Position numbers and translations under genes: made by a program
Part shown: piece by piece, positions 44,201 to 56,838 of the stretch
How the letters are laid out: each line of letters begins with the position of its first letter
How positions within the stretch are numbered: position 1 is the first letter of the stretch
The notes under the pieces: generated by a model
Databases searched by the model: none
Told to the model about the DNA's origin: nothing
Seen by the model: the letters and a program-made list of their open reading frames with translations, nothing else
Assembly (NCBI GenBank): GCA_030374765.1
Contig: JARGXX010000086.1
Span: 434,001 to 498,000, forward strand
Reading direction: 5' to 3'
From: Agarophyton chilense
Lineage: Eukaryota; Rhodophyta; Florideophyceae; Gracilariales; Gracilariaceae
Length of the DNA stretch: 64,000 nucleotides

Positions 44201-45942
44201 AACTTCAAGGTGATACCTGCGCTCTGTAGTACTTTGAGGATCTCCTCGACATCCCGTAAATGGCTTTCTACATCCTGGGAAAACATGATCACATCGTCCA
44301 AATAGACTAAACAAGTCTTCCACTTGTATCTTGAGAGCAAGATGTCCAGAGTACGCTGGAAAGTAGCCGGTGCATTTGTTAAGCCAAAGAGCATCCTTTT
44401 GAAACGGTAGAGACCGGCGTGACACGCACATGCGGTTTTGTCTTGGTCTTCTTCCGCTACAGGCACCTACCAATAGCCAGAGTTGACGTCCAACGGGGTG
44501 AACACGTTCGCTTCTCCTAAGTTGTCAATACATTCGTCCATCCGAGGCAACAGGTATGTATCTCGAACTGTAACTGCGTTCAGTTTTCGATAATCGATAC
44601 AGAATCGTAAAGAACCATCAGGTTTTGGAACCAGCACCACTGCTGAGGCCCAAGCGGATTGAGCTGCTTCGATTACTCCTTCTTCCAGCATTTTGCTGAC
44701 ATTCTCCTCCTCGATTTGGCGAGTTCGCGGTCCCGCTCTGTAGGGTAGTTGGGAGATGGGTCGTGACTCTGGGACCAAATCAATGTGGTTTTCCGTAGCG
44801 GAGATCTATCCTAGTTTTCCACTCCACATGGATGTATACTTCTTTAGCATAGACCTGAACTTCGTTCTGTAGTGTTCCGACACATGTGCTAAGTCTAGCT
44901 CATCGACCAGGCTCTCTGGATCCTTTGCCGTTTGAAATTGATCTCCAGACGGAGTTTGCAGTTCTTCGTCTGTGTCACCGACATGGGTTAATCCAAATAC
45001 TTCTGCAGTAGAAGTATGAGTAGGGATCACCAATGTGGGATGAGGCAAAGCTGTTGCAACAACCTGATTCTTCGGTATCTGATAATCGTTATCGGTGAAG
45101 TTACTCACTAGTATCCGAAAGGGGCTACCAGGATCAACCTGAACAATGCCGTTAGTGACTATCAATCCACGGTATTCGTACATCCGAGTATTCGGTTGAA
45201 TTACCACGAGTCCGTGTCGTTCTGTTCTTACTTGAACCCAATTTTGGGTTTGCGCCTTCAGCATGGCACTCTTCGCTACTCGAATCCTCGGCGAGACACG
45301 TCCTCGGGATTTCCCGTATTCCATAGATGGTGGAAGTAGAGGTGCTTTAGAGCAACGACGCATTGGCTTGCGAACAATTGGTACCATTGATCCATCATCT
45401 AGTTCCACTAGTTTTCTTCGCGGGCGAATGCCTTCGACAAACTTGTCTCAATAATCACATCCCAGTACCACTGGTGCAGCTAACGTCTTACAGACGATGA
45501 AGTCGACTAGGACTACAAAGCGTCCCAAACGCACCACGAGTCGAACTGTTCCCAGTGTCTTCACAGCATTTTTGTTGGCATCCCGGATGTCCGGTAAAGG
45601 ACCGTATCGAATACGTTCTAAGTCAGCAGGAGCGAGCTCCGATTTCCATATAAAGCTCGGACCAGCACCTGTGTCCAGGATAGTCAATCGACGAGATAAC
45701 AGATTCCTGTCAGAGCCGATGTCGGCATAGACCTTATAGTTTCTTTTAGACACTACTATGAGGTAACTTTCCCATTTTGACGGACAAGTATAACTTCTCC
45801 AAGGACAATGTAACTCACAGTCAAACTGTACTCGCTTTCCGTCCGGCTGATTGATTCCGTACGGCGGAAATTTGGGAGGCCTAAAGATAATTTTGGGCTT
45901 CCAAGCGCGGGAGCAGAGAGGCGAGCTCTCCCTGGTCAGCAC
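41284..45942 (-). pseudogene. pol of B copy 2: protease, RT, RNase H, integrase, chromodomain
   Basis: Same order as copy 1: protease with ILDTGAGPSFIW (about 45670); RT with CIDYRKLNAVTVRDTYLLPR and CLVYLDDVIMFSQ (about 44300); RNase H with SVDTDSSEYQVGCALFQ and TVNTDHSSLRWLLSI. The integrase has a zinc region at about 43050-43150 and catalytic core signatures SIDILGELIRS, SDNGKQFVAKF and NGHVERFNRTL. A long acidic Ser/Pro-rich linker follows, then the chromodomain VRWYGFPPEADTWEP region at about 41290-41390. The RT-to-integrase part is one continuous frame of more than 1000 codons, unusually well preserved for a fossil. The whole pol still shows a few breaks. Confidence 0.92.
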
Positions 45943-45983
45943 TACGGGATCGACTAGTGCCGACCCCCTAGGGGCTCCCTCAC

Positions 45984-48126
45984 TTAGTTTTCCGGTTGCA
46001 CGGGCTGCTTCGTCTCAAAGGCGCCTCTTCCTACCGGGGTTCCCGGTTGTAACACTTCAGCATTCTGAGCAACCGGCTTGTCCGTCCGGCGCATTTGTGT
46101 CTGACAAAACCAACTTTTGGCTTTCCAATACATGCCCGCCGGTACGCGGCTCCTTTCCTCTTCTGAGAGTGCTTCATAATTCGTCATCATACGACTCAGA
46201 TCCTTTGCAGGAAGCGTGCATTCTGCACTCAAATGGTGTTTTCCATAACATGAATAATATATCAAACCGCCACGACGGTTGGTCAGCATAGGTTGTGAAC
46301 GGTATGCCGTGCGAGTATCCACCCATCCTGGTTTCCCGTTCTTAAAACCTCCTTGTGGAGGCACCGTGTAGGGACGGTACATAAGGCGACGGCCCTCCAT
46401 AGCCATTAGGGCTTCCTCGTCCTGAGACTCCGAGTATGGGAGGTCCACTGTAGGTACAGAAGAGTCCGTATATTCCATTAAATGGACCGCCTCCTCATGC
46501 GAGTCACTCTCTTTGGGTGCCAACGACGAATCTCGCTAGTCAACAGGAGATCCCAGATGTAGCAGTTTGCTGCGCTGATTAACTCTGGCGGAGATCTTCT
46601 CCTTACCCATTGAGGTTCCAAAAGCCACTGAACGACGGGGGCTACCACGCGCTCTGACCGCGTCTCCTTCAGCTTTCGCAAACTGAACTAACTCCAAAAA
46701 AGAGACTCTTACATGCTTCTCTCGATATCGAGCTACCAACGACTGGATGCTCGGGTCCGGCCCGTCTATGTACAAGGTAATCTTGTCCTCCGTCGAGTGG
46801 ACGTTTCCACAGCGGACTGAAGCTTTGTTAAGCCTTGAGCTGTACTAAGCTTCGCCCTCCTCAGGCTTTTGGGTCACATCCCTTACGTCCGGGATCGCCT
46901 GACGTATCGCGTTTGAAGTCGCGTAACTGCGCAGCAAATACTGCACCGCCTCTGGCCATGAGGTAACGCCGCCTTCATCGACTGTCAATGATTCGCATAC
47001 GGAACGATATTGCTCTAAAGCAAAACCCTTCAGGAAGTGTAGTAAAGACACAAATGCCAGTGGTTCACTCATCTCTAGAGTGTCTGCTTTGGCAACAAAT
47101 CGAGTGAAAAACTAGATAACGAGATGGGGGTTTTCCCATCAAATGTTAAATCATTAAGGCTGATTTTCAATCGTTTGATGTGATCTATCACCTTCGCGGT
47201 TTCGCGTCCTGAGCGCTTCTTGCTCCTCACCTTCAGACGTTAGTACCTGTAATTCAGGACCTTCCGATAAAGCGGATTCGTGCACGAGAGCACCTTCAAT
47301 CCTCTCTAAGGTGAGCCTTTTTTTCTCATTAACCACGAAGACGTGTTATTCTTCCGAGATCGGGACCTTCGATGACCATCGTCACTGTCGCCGTCATCTG
47401 ACGTATCTGAATCATCAGAATCATCAGTACTGGAACTGAAGCCCTCCGTACTTGACGATTCATCACTCGAATCACGTGCGGACTTCCGCTTCTTACGTCG
47501 TGACTTAGACTTCTTCGAACGAGCTTCCTTCAAAGGAGCTTCTTCCTCTTCCAGCACGACTGGTTCAGCAGCAGTCTGCGGATGAACTACCGCCTCCAGG
47601 TGTTCTAAACGATGTTTAACTCGATTGAGGACTTCCTCGACATCCACGGTTAAGCAGGGTAGCGCATCGGGCGTATTCCCGTACCTCTCCAGTACATGGT
47701 TCAAATCCTCACGTAGTGTTTGCACTGATGCAGATACCTGCTTCCCATCGTCTTGACGAACAAGTGCTTGGTGCGCACTGCGTAATTGTTCGACATCAGC
47801 GATAAGAGCAGCGATTGGCGATTCCAACGAAACCATGTGCACACGCGAAGCGCTTGCCTCACACTTGAGACGACGGACTTCCCTGCGCAAATCATCCTCT
47901 TCTTGAGGTCCTACGACCTCAGGGTCAACTACGGCTTCTGTGGTGAACGCAACTGCCGTTGCCACAGGGGCCGGTACATCCGAGAGATCTCGTTTATCAT
48001 TCACCGAGCGTGAGCGCGACATCGCTTGACGATACAGCCGCTCTCCGGCTTCAACAGATGAGGCGAGCCTCGGTTTCGGGGGTGGTCCTGCAGGACCGGG
48101 GCGACCAGTACTCGACTGGCTTCGGC
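45984..48126 (-). pseudogene. gag of B copy 2
   Basis: Coiled-coil N-terminal part (DLRREVRRLKCEASASRVHM onward), Lys/Arg/Ser/Asp-rich central segment, capsid-like part with VSLLHFLKGFALEQYRSV (about 47020), and a zinc-knuckle region YSCYGKHHLSAEC near 46240. Very similar to copy 1. Broken in several places. Confidence 0.85.
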
Positions 48127-48343
48127 ATTCTAGACCAAACCTGAGTCCAGGTGCGAACCAAATGGTGTCTTCTACTTCTCGACCACGTGTTCAAGCACGA
48201 TGAATTCCGCAAATGTCGGAGGTGGTTCGATAAACAATAACTGTAGTGATTCCACTTCTTCCAAGTATAGATATCGATTCCACGTTCCAGTAACTAATTG
48301 TTCAGTGCAGCTGACCACAGTGGTTCTAATTCGGGAGACCACT

Positions 48344-49010
48344 TGTAGTATCCGCTCTAACGGAGAAAGCCGACACCTGCGACAGCGTTCGGACTGCCGA
48401 TGGGTCGCTTGCCGCGAAGGAAAAGGGGTGGTAGAGCTACAACACCACCGAGCTGGAAGTGGGGTGTAAGGCCACTACTCGCCAGCGAGGGTGAACAGTG
48501 CAACTGTAAAACGTTGATGGGACGTAGGTATGAGACGGCTCGTGAAGTGGTTGGGGGCTGACTATCTATTATAGCTCGTCCGGATCTCCGGTTAAGGAAT
48601 CCTAGGCGAGGAACAGAATAGTCATGATGCCCATGTTGTCTCCTTTACTTGAAGTCGGCACTCACCTCTGGTGCACTATATACTGTGTGCCAGGGTGAGT
48701 TCCCAAATAAGTATATAAATAATACCCAGTGGTCAGCCACTTAGCCAAACCACTGTATGGGTATGGTCCCTAATGGACGTCTAGCTACAAAGGGTAGTAA
48801 AACCTGCCACGTGGATTGCCACTACATGCGCCGTTGCAAGCCAGTCCACTCGTGATACCACGAGTTCCTCTAATGTACCCTGCCTCCTGGCATCCTACGC
48901 GGTGTGCCGTTTCATATAACAAGTTTGATGACATCACTCACTTATGAGTTCCAACAGCGACTTCGCGAAAATCCAACCCATCGGATTCCCCTACATAGTA
49001 GAATACTATA
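48344..49010 (-). repeat. 5' LTR of B copy 2
   Basis: A 667 bp partner of 38314-38980. Its outer end adjoins the last 45 bp of D's 5' LTR at 49011. A candidate primer-binding site lies just inside (48320-48343). Confidence 0.93.
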
Positions 49011-49078
49011 ACCTGAACATCTTCGTGTTGTCTCCGCTCCAAGCGTTGTCCTACAAACTAGTCTCCCGACTTAGAGGT
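49011..49078 (+). repeat. 5' LTR of element D, last 45 bp, and primer-binding site
   Basis: 49011-49055 matches the end of the 3' LTR at 63305-63349 and finishes TTGTCCTACA, the inverse of the LTR start. Directly after it, 49056-49078 contains AGTCTCCCGACTTAGAGG, equivalent to the primer-binding sites of A and B. Confidence 0.85.
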
Positions 49079-49220
49079 TTGAGTCGGGCACACTCAGTCA
49101 CGATTAATCGGAAAAAAAACTCACAAATTGAGGTTGATCTCAGTTGCCCTCTTCGAGGAAGTTTCTTGGCCCCACTAGCCGGTCGGGTTTGGATACTCAC
49201 GTGTATTGGACTATGATCTT

Positions 49221-51248
49221 ATGTCGTCCAAAGACTGTCCGAGGACGCGGAGTCAAACCGGTGCACTGGAACCCTCGCAACGATCCCGTATTTCGGTTCG
49301 TTCACGGTCTCATACCGGTGGATCGACTGGCGTGCCAGGTGGAAGGACCTCGAGACCTCCTGTCTCTGATTCGACACCCCCAGCAAGTGGAGCAGGACTG
49401 GCGTCTGCCGCCGCCCTGATGCTTTCCCCTGCTAGGGATGTCACCCCCCATCCCAGCCTTGCAGCTGTGGAAAAGCAACTCCGCTCTATGAGGGAAGCTC
49501 AATTCATCCTTGCAGAGGAGTTCGATTCCCTTCGCAAGAAGGTAAACGACACTGCTACGCAGGATTTTTCTGAGCACCTCCGTGTCCTCCATGCGGATGT
49601 GAACTCGATTCTAGAGTCCCTTGGTGGACCCTCGGCCTTTGTCAAGGACGTCGCCGACAAGTTCTCGCGCGTCCGAAGCCGTCTCGAGACGTTGGAACAA
49701 ACCCTAATGTCGGGGGATGATCCGGCCGAGCCGGTTGCAGTATCCCACAAGGGATGTAAGAAAGAGAACCGCCAGGCTCGAAAGAAGCAAAGGAACACGG
49801 ATCCCGAACCGTCGGACTCATCATCCTCGGAGTCAGACTCTTCCGATTCATCGGTGGAAGTAGCTCGCCGTGAGCGTTCCTCACGCTCTAAGCGGTCAAC
49901 AGCCACCCATGGTGTGATCCGCGCCCGCACGAAGGGAAGGAAGCACACAGGTTTGGAGGAGCTGAAACCGACCAATTTGCTCTTTAAGAAGCTCTTATCA
50001 TACCGGTGCTACCGTTTGGAGGACTCCTCTTTGGATTGTAGACCCCGTGGTACGGGAAGAGTGAAGGACTGCACAAAGCGAATGCAGCTCTCACTTCGCA
50101 ACCAGTTGTTTACTGGAGAAGACCCAATATTAGTGTTGGATTTCTTGGCACGCTTTGTCGCGGAAGCTGACATCCTTGGAATGAACGAGGGACAGGCCTA
50201 CATTGCCTTACCATACTTCTTACGTGGGCTTGCAGAAGACCAGTATCACTCTGTCAGAGGTACATCACGCGCGTCCGAAGGAGGGGTAACTTGCTGGCCT
50301 GAAGCAGTTCAGTACTTCTTGATGTCGTATGCTACTAACTTCTCCATTCAGCAGGCGATACGCGCCCTGCGGGACACTCGCCAACTTCCAGGCGAGTCGG
50401 AAACCGATAATTCGTCGGGCCTTAACAAGGTCTTCCACCACTGTGGTAATGTTTACCCCGCTGAAGAGCGTTGTACCATGTTTGCCGATGGTTTGGACCC
50501 AACGATCCGGACTCTTCTTGCTCGACGTCGAGAAGATAGACCTAAAGCCACGTATTTGGAACTAGTGCAGTTCGCTCGCGCAGAAGGTGAAACCCTGCGC
50601 GCATGCACTCCCGGATCCAGGCTTAGGTCCGCAAAAACGTTGATGTTACAACCGGGTACCCTGTCAGCTTCGATGATCGACGAACAAGCCTCTCGAAGGG
50701 ATTATGATAACGTGCAGCTAGCCCATATCGACGTTCATTCCATCCCGACAACGGAGTTACCCTCAACCTTGGACGAATCACAATACGTGATTGAGGATGA
50801 CACGCTACTCTATGCGGATAATTGTCGCGTCCGTGCGCCACGCGTCCCACACGAGAGTGGTAATGTCCGCTTTTCGCGTCCTGGTTGGAGAGATACCCGC
50901 CCCGCGGTGAAGTTCGCCCAGCTTCGCCATCCAACACCGGCTTCTGGTCTAATTTGTCATCTCTGCGACAAACCAGGCCATACTTCTCCACAATGTGTGT
51001 TGTCTCTCCGAGAATGGGCACAAGTCGTAGCCAATTACGAGGCCCTATTCCCGGAGGACAAAGCAGCTGTTCCGATTGCCTCGTATATCCGTGCTCGAAC
51101 GGATGTTCCACGTCACGTGTCGCTTCCCCGAGCTCTAATCGTACCTGCACCGGAATCCCGTGTCACCGACAGGGTCGGTCACCCCACTGCTTCTGCGGTA
51201 CCTTCTGGACCGGATGCCCAGGCGTTGCCTGCTCAACGTCCTGAGTAG
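49221..51248 (+). CDS. gag of element D
   Basis: A 675-residue reading frame from the ATG at 49221 (MSSKDCPRTRSQTGALEPSQ), open to its stop at 51246-51248. N-terminal Arg/Ser-rich part, a helical region (residues about 90-190), an acidic/Ser segment and a basic segment (about 190-250), then a capsid-like domain with LRNQLFTGEDPILVLDFLAR and ALPYFLRGLAEDQYHSVRG. A CCHC zinc knuckle CHLCDKPGHTSPQC follows at about 50960-51000. The MSS..RTRSQ start resembles gag of B (MPKTRSQ). The gag frame of this copy looks whole, although the element is not. Confidence 0.85.
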   Translation: MSSKDCPRTRSQTGALEPSQRSRISVRSRSHTGGSTGVPGGRTSRPPVSDSTPPASGAGLASAAALMLSPARDVTPHPSLAAVEKQLRSMREAQFILAEEFDSLRKKVNDTATQDFSEHLRVLHADVNSILESLGGPSAFVKDVADKFSRVRSRLETLEQTLMSGDDPAEPVAVSHKGCKKENRQARKKQRNTDPEPSDSSSSESDSSDSSVEVARRERSSRSKRSTATHGVIRARTKGRKHTGLEELKPTNLLFKKLLSYRCYRLEDSSLDCRPRGTGRVKDCTKRMQLSLRNQLFTGEDPILVLDFLARFVAEADILGMNEGQAYIALPYFLRGLAEDQYHSVRGTSRASEGGVTCWPEAVQYFLMSYATNFSIQQAIRALRDTRQLPGESETDNSSGLNKVFHHCGNVYPAEERCTMFADGLDPTIRTLLARRREDRPKATYLELVQFARAEGETLRACTPGSRLRSAKTLMLQPGTLSASMIDEQASRRDYDNVQLAHIDVHSIPTTELPSTLDESQYVIEDDTLLYADNCRVRAPRVPHESGNVRFSRPGWRDTRPAVKFAQLRHPTPASGLICHLCDKPGHTSPQCVLSLREWAQVVANYEALFPEDKAAVPIASYIRARTDVPRHVSLPRALIVPAPESRVTDRVGHPTASAVPSGPDAQALPAQRPE

Positions 51249-51478
51249 CCGCCTCCGGCGGAGCAGGCCCAGAAAAACTAAATTTGGGAGTCTCCTCTCA
51301 AGGAGGGGCGCCCTCAGAGTAGAGGTCGACGGCGCCCGAGGCCTCCAAGCCTCGCTCCCCGGTCAAAATCCTTTCAAGGAAAGAGGCCGTCACTGACGGG
51401 AACTCGGAACCCTTTCGTGTTCTGCGTCGTCCGTAGAAACGTGTTTCCCATAACCGGTTCCCGGATAGAGTTCTGGTG

Positions 51479-54400
51479 ATGGCCAAGAGAAACTACAAGG
51501 TCTATGCCGACCTTGGCCTTTCACCCCAGTTAATGGTGCGACACCTTACCGTCTTAGACACCGGTGCTGGTCCGAACTTTGTCGTGGAGGAAGTATTACC
51601 ACCTGCATTGCAGTCTAGGATCCGCCGCGACCACGTCCCGGAGGACACTGACGCGAACAACAAACCGTTGGATACGGTGGGGTTCATAGAACTGGTAGTC
51701 CGCGTTGGCGCTCGCGTGGTGAAACTCGACTTCGTCGTATGTCAGAAATTACCCGCCCCATTCATCTTGAGTTGCGAATTTTGCGACCGTTTCGTCGAAG
51801 CGATCTTCCCCCGCCAACGGCGTCTCGAGATGGAGGATGGATCGTCCACTCCGATCGTTCGTCGTCCGCTTCGGCGTGCCACGAAGAAGTATGTCCCGCT
51901 ACCGGCAGCCCAGGAACCTGGACCGGATAACCGTGAATCTAATAAGCTCCGCGTCGCAGCGTCGTTGTGCGTCTCGCTTGAACCCCAAATGATGGTGAAA
52001 GTAAGCTCCCGTCCACATGGACTCCGGGTCTTGCAACCATTGTTGTCACTGTATGACAGGCACAGCCTCGCAATTGCGAATGGAATCGTCCATGTGGAGC
52101 CAAACCAACCGTTTCACATGCTGATCGCCAATCTAAGCACTGTACCCCAGTATCTGGTGAATAACCAAGTGATAGGGTCCGTCATGTCGCACCCCATCGC
52201 TATGGTGCCGACAAAGCCGACCGCCGCTGACTTTCTCGGACTCGTTCACTCTAAGGAGGGGGACAGCCCGGAACCCGTTTCATCACCGGTACCCGGGGTT
52301 CAACCTGTAACATCAGGGACGCAGCCCGTTTCAACGAGTGATGACCGCCCCGATCCAGTCCAAGAACTCGAGGACCTGGATCTCAGCCACGTCCCGGAGT
52401 CATACCACCATCGATTGCGATAACTGTTGAGGGACTTCACCACTATGTGGGACGGCTCCCTTGGTGAGATTTCCACTACGGAACACCGGATTGATTTGCT
52501 ACCGGACACCCGAACCATCTCTCAGCACCCATACCGTGCCGGACCCGCCGCACGCGCGGAGGAAAAGGCACAACTGGATAAAATGCTTCGAGCGGGAGTC
52601 ATTGAACCGGCTCAGTCGCCGTTGGCTTCTCCAGTAGTACTGGCTCCAAAGCAGGATGGTTCCTGGAGGTTTTGCGTCGACTACCGTCGGTTGAATGCCG
52701 TCACCGTCAAGGACATGTACCCAATCTCAAGAATGGACGAGTACATTGACTCTCTGGGCACCGCCACCTTCTTTACAACCCTGGACGCCAATTAGAGATA
52801 CCGGCAAGTTCCGGTAAGGAAGCAAGACCAGGATAAAACCGCTTTCGCGTGTCACTCCGGTCTCTACCGTTTCAAACGGATGCCTTTTGGTCTTAGCAAC
52901 GCGCCCTACTTTCCAGCGAGCCATCGACATCCTATTGGCCCGCTTCAAATGGCGTACCTGCCTTGTCTACCTGGATGATATAATCGACTTCTCAGATAAT
53001 CTGGACAAACATCTCACTCATGTGACGGATATCAGGACCACGCCTCGAGATGCGGGTGTCATACTTAAGTTGAAGAAATTTGACTTCTTCACGGACACCG
53101 TGAAGTATCTCGGCCATGTTATCCGTCCAGGACGTGTTACAATCGAGGAGACTCGTGTTAAGTCACTCAAAGAGGCTAAAGAACCGCGGACGCAAACCGA
53201 GCTTTGTCCCTTTCAGGGACTCGCGAACGTCTACCGACGATTCATCCCGCACTTGGCGGACAAGGCTACAGCGTTAAAAGCGCTTTTGCGGAAAGGCCAA
53301 CCACCAAAACTGGACCCCTTAACCCCCGTTCAAACAGAATCTTTCAACTCTCTTAAGGATTCTGTCGTCTCCGCCCCGATCCTCTCGTTGCCCAAGCCTG
53401 GAAGGCCCTTCACCGTAGATACGGACGCCAGCGAATACCAAGTAGGTTGTGCACTGTTTCAAACTGTACCCAATGGGGAAAGACGCCCCGTAGGGTACTG
53501 GTCTCGATCGCTGAACGTCCACGAGAAGAATTACTCCGTCTCGGAGAAGGAATGCCTTGCAGTAGTATGGGCATTACAAACGTTGCGCCCCTATCTCATG
53601 GGTAATCATTTCACAGTTTTTACGGACCACGCATCACTTCGATGGCTATTCTCCATCTCGGAGCCTTCAGGCCGCTTGATGCGTTGGCGTCTCCGTCTAG
53701 CGGAATTTGACTTTGACGTGCATTACCGAAAAGGATCGTGCAACAACCAAGCCGATGCTCTCTCCCGCCTGGTCAATACTGGCGAAGCACGACCCGTCAA
53801 AGACGAAGAAATACCCTGCTTTGCCGTAAATGGCGACGACGCTACCATCGAGGACGAGGAAGGAGACACGGACTCTTCAGATTCCGGTTCCGACTTGGAC
53901 GACTTTCTTCTCTCGGAAGATTCCGAGAAACCCTTACCAGGGAACTTCGTGCCTATTACTCCAGAGGAGATGATACTGGAGCAATACGCTGACCCGTTCT
54001 GCGCGAAGGTCCGCGCTCAATTCAATGGAGGAGGTACTCTCCCCTTTCAGATGAATGACGCCGGATACCTTGTACGGACCGTTGTATCACACCCACAAAT
54101 CGTGGTACCACATAACCTCCAGTTGAGAGTCTTGCGGTTGTCGCACTACTCCAAACTGAGTGGCCACGTCGGGGGACGGAAACTCTACCTCACCCTACGC
54201 CGTAACTTCTACTGGCCTGCCATGGCAGTGAACTGCTACGCAACGGTGCGGTTTTGTACCGATTGCGCTCGGAACCGTGTCAAACTCCGCCGTCATGCGA
54301 CGAAGTTGAATCTGTTTCCAGCTCGCACTCCATTGGAGTTTGTGGCCATCGATATACTCGGTCCCTTCCTTACCACTAGGCGGAATTACAAGTTCTTACT

Positions 54401-55724
54401 CGTAATAACGAATCGCTTCTCCAAGCTGGTCCGGACCGTACCGTTACGGAATATCTCCGCTATGAGCGTGGCTCAAGCCTTCGTCCTACATTGGGTCTTC
54501 GTCTACGGCCCACCGGCCAACCTGCTCTCCGATAACGGGAGACAGTTCGCCTCTCGTTTCTTCGAGGATGTTTGTCGCATCTTGGACATTAAGAACCTGT
54601 TCACGACCACCTACCACCCCCAAACAAATAGACAGGCCGAACGGTTCAACCGGACATTACTTGCGACACTCCGTTCATACGTTGCAGACCACCCCAAAGA
54701 TTGGGACTTGTTCACTGATGCGCTCACCTTTGCGTACAATACGCAGATGCACTGGAAAACTGGATTAACGCCCTTCGAGCTGGTATTGTCCCGTACCCCA
54801 CCGCCCGTGGCGCTGGAACCACAGCCCACGCTGGATACCTTTCCGTCACCGACTGCTTACCGCGAAGCCTGGAAAACTTGGCTCACGAAGCTCGTTCCCG
54901 CCGCACGGCGTTCAATGGGCCGAGCCCAGGCCGCTTACAAGCGTGACTTTGAAACCAAAGCCCCTCGCTAGCCGCCACGTCTCGCCCCCGACGGTTATGT
55001 ATTCATCCGCAAGTAGTATTGGAACCCAGAGAAGGAGAAACACAGCAAGCTGTCACCTGTTGCCGACGGCCCCTTTTGGGTTATTTCGGTGGCTCCCGAC
55101 ACTTTTGTTGTTGACCTCGCTGGTAATCACGAACGCATCTCCCGCGATCGCGTGGTATCGGCTCCTCCGCCGTTAACATCCCAACCTACTGGTGTGACTG
55201 CTCCCGTTGAACCGGATTCATCGACCCCCTTACCCCGGGTCCACCGGCGTCCCTACGCGTTACCACACCCATCTCGGGGTTTGTCTGACCTTCCGCTACC
55301 CGCGGCGCCCAACCCGAAAGGAATCGTGTCGCGCATTCGTCGCTCCTCCCCAGTCCACCTGACGAACATTAACCCCAGTGCATCGTCTAAGGAGGGGGAG
55401 GCGCCCGATAGCCGTCGTAATCCGATCGATACCGTCGCTGGAAACGCCGCAACGTCGCGTGTCATTCTTCGCCCATCAGGGGTGCCTGATACCGACGTCC
55501 GGCAATGCCTGAAGCACTCGATATCCAAGCCTCAGAACGCAGCTGCGGATAACGCCACCAAAACTCGCCGAGGTGTCACCACACGAGCAACACGGAATGC
55601 CAATGCGCTCGACGCACCGCAGCCTGATACAGTAAGAGTGGACGACGCACCGCGAAGTACCCCGCACAGGGAGGCGGATACATCCACGGCGCCGACGCCG
55701 GACAGCCAGCCATTGGAACGCTGA
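51479..55724 (+). pseudogene. pol of element D (upstream of the DNA-transposon insertion)
   Basis: Protease with VLDTGAGPNFVVEE (about 51560-51590); reverse transcriptase with CVDYRRLNAVTVKDMYPISR and CLVYLDDIIDFSDN (about 52960-52990); RNase H with TVDTDASEYQVGCALFQ and TDHASLRWLFSI (about 53410-53660). Integrase follows with a zinc region (LSHYSKLSGHVGGRKL, FCTDCARNRVKL) and core signatures IDILGPFLTTRR, ITNRFSKLVRTV, LSDNGRQFASR and AERFNRTLLA. A Pro/Ser/Thr-rich linker leads up to the DNA transposon, and the chromodomain lies beyond it at 60117. Broken in several places. Confidence 0.88.
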
Positions 55725-55928
55725 CGTGACTACACGGAATCTCGCCGTGGGACAGAGAGGTGCGACAACGTCTGTGTTCTCCGAATGCTAGATAAGTGTG
55801 CTAGATAGCTAGTTTTGTAAATAAAAAGCCAAAAAATCAAAGAATTTTGCAGATTGCGCTAGTTCGGCACCTGGAAAAAAAATTTTGGAATTAAGAACTC
55901 CATGCATCTTAGTGTTTTGACCACTTCA

Positions 55929-56792
55929 TGTAGGACAATGCCCCCAAGGGGGAAAACCTACGAAGACGTCCGGATCTTTCTCTCACGAGGTAACCGGCGC
56001 GGTAGAGCCCTCCCAGGGATCGGCGCGCAATGCCGGGTGTAAGCCGGAGCCGAACCGTCGCGACGGGCGCAGGGAGGCTGAAAGAAGCCGAGAATATCCG
56101 CCGAAGCGGTGCTTGCGTATCCTCTGAGGAGGCGAAACCCACGAGAGGGGCGGGCACGACAGGTGTCAGTGCGAGCCGCAAGAGCGGGAATTGCCCAATG
56201 AAGGGGAGGAAAAGGGAAGGAAAATGGGAACGGAGGCAAGAGGGCGAGGTGGACCACGAGTCGCAAGAGGGGACTCGGGAATAGCCGGCACTGCCGGGTG
56301 TAGCAAACCGTATACACGGGCGGAACCACGAAAGTGAGAATAGATACCCAACACACGAAGGCTGCTTGAACGTCCAAGGGGGTTGGGAAGCTGTGCACCA
56401 CGGGAAATCCCTCCGTAAGGAGTTGTATATCCGCGCAGGCGGTTCGACCCAGAGCCAAGATCTGGAAGACCAAGATCACCCTTGTTGGGGAGACTTTACT
56501 GGACCGGCGGCCGCGAGGCCGGCGGCCTAAGTACTGTAGTCACCGTAGAATAGAATAAATAAAGTCTATCCTAAATAGCTAAATGTCCGTCTAACAAAGG
56601 GGCCAATCTGGCGGCCACGTGTCGCGCGGGCGCTGCGGCCACGTGTATGGCACCCGGTCCCGCCGGTGCATCACCGGCGTTCCAGCCATCGCCGTAAATA
56701 CGGATTACTCCTACTCATAACGAGGTTGCACGCCGGAGGCTCCGGAAAAAACTTAAGTCCCCAGAAACCTCCCTGGAGGACGTTGCTCTTCA
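55929..56792 (-). repeat. 3' LTR of element E (fragment)
   Basis: An 864 bp LTR-like segment in minus orientation. On the plus strand it starts TGTAGGACAATGCCCCCAAG and ends GTTGCTCTTCA, followed by TATCCCCCCC, a polypurine tract on the other strand. Length and end sequences parallel D's LTR (TGAAGGACAA / TTGTCCTACA), but the interior is different, so E is a related, separate family. It is not paired with a second LTR here. Confidence 0.7.
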
Positions 56793-56838
56793 TATCCCCC
56801 CCTTAAGACAGGGCGCACACCTCGAAGAGGAAGTCGGC

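Larger units (their letters stand above)
38314..49010 (-). mobile_element. LTR retrotransposon B copy 2 (Ty3-like chromovirus), full length
   Basis: A 10,697 bp minus-strand element inserted in the 5' LTR of D. 5' LTR 48344-49010, gag, pol with chromodomain, a convergent antisense accessory gene on the plus strand (39006 onward), and 3' LTR 38314-38980. Both LTRs are 667 bp. By eye they differ at roughly 30-40 positions. All expected parts are present, but gag, pol and the accessory gene each show a small number of breaks, so it is a fossil. D's LTR resumes directly at 49011, with ATCC/ACCT-like flanks as the probable target duplication. Confidence 0.92.

Noticed and set aside
45851-46291. 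Plus-strand open frames opposite gag of B (also 19184-19522)
   Set aside because: Present in both B copies only because the gag strand is conserved; no conserved start context or poly(A) signal, unlike the true antisense accessory gene.
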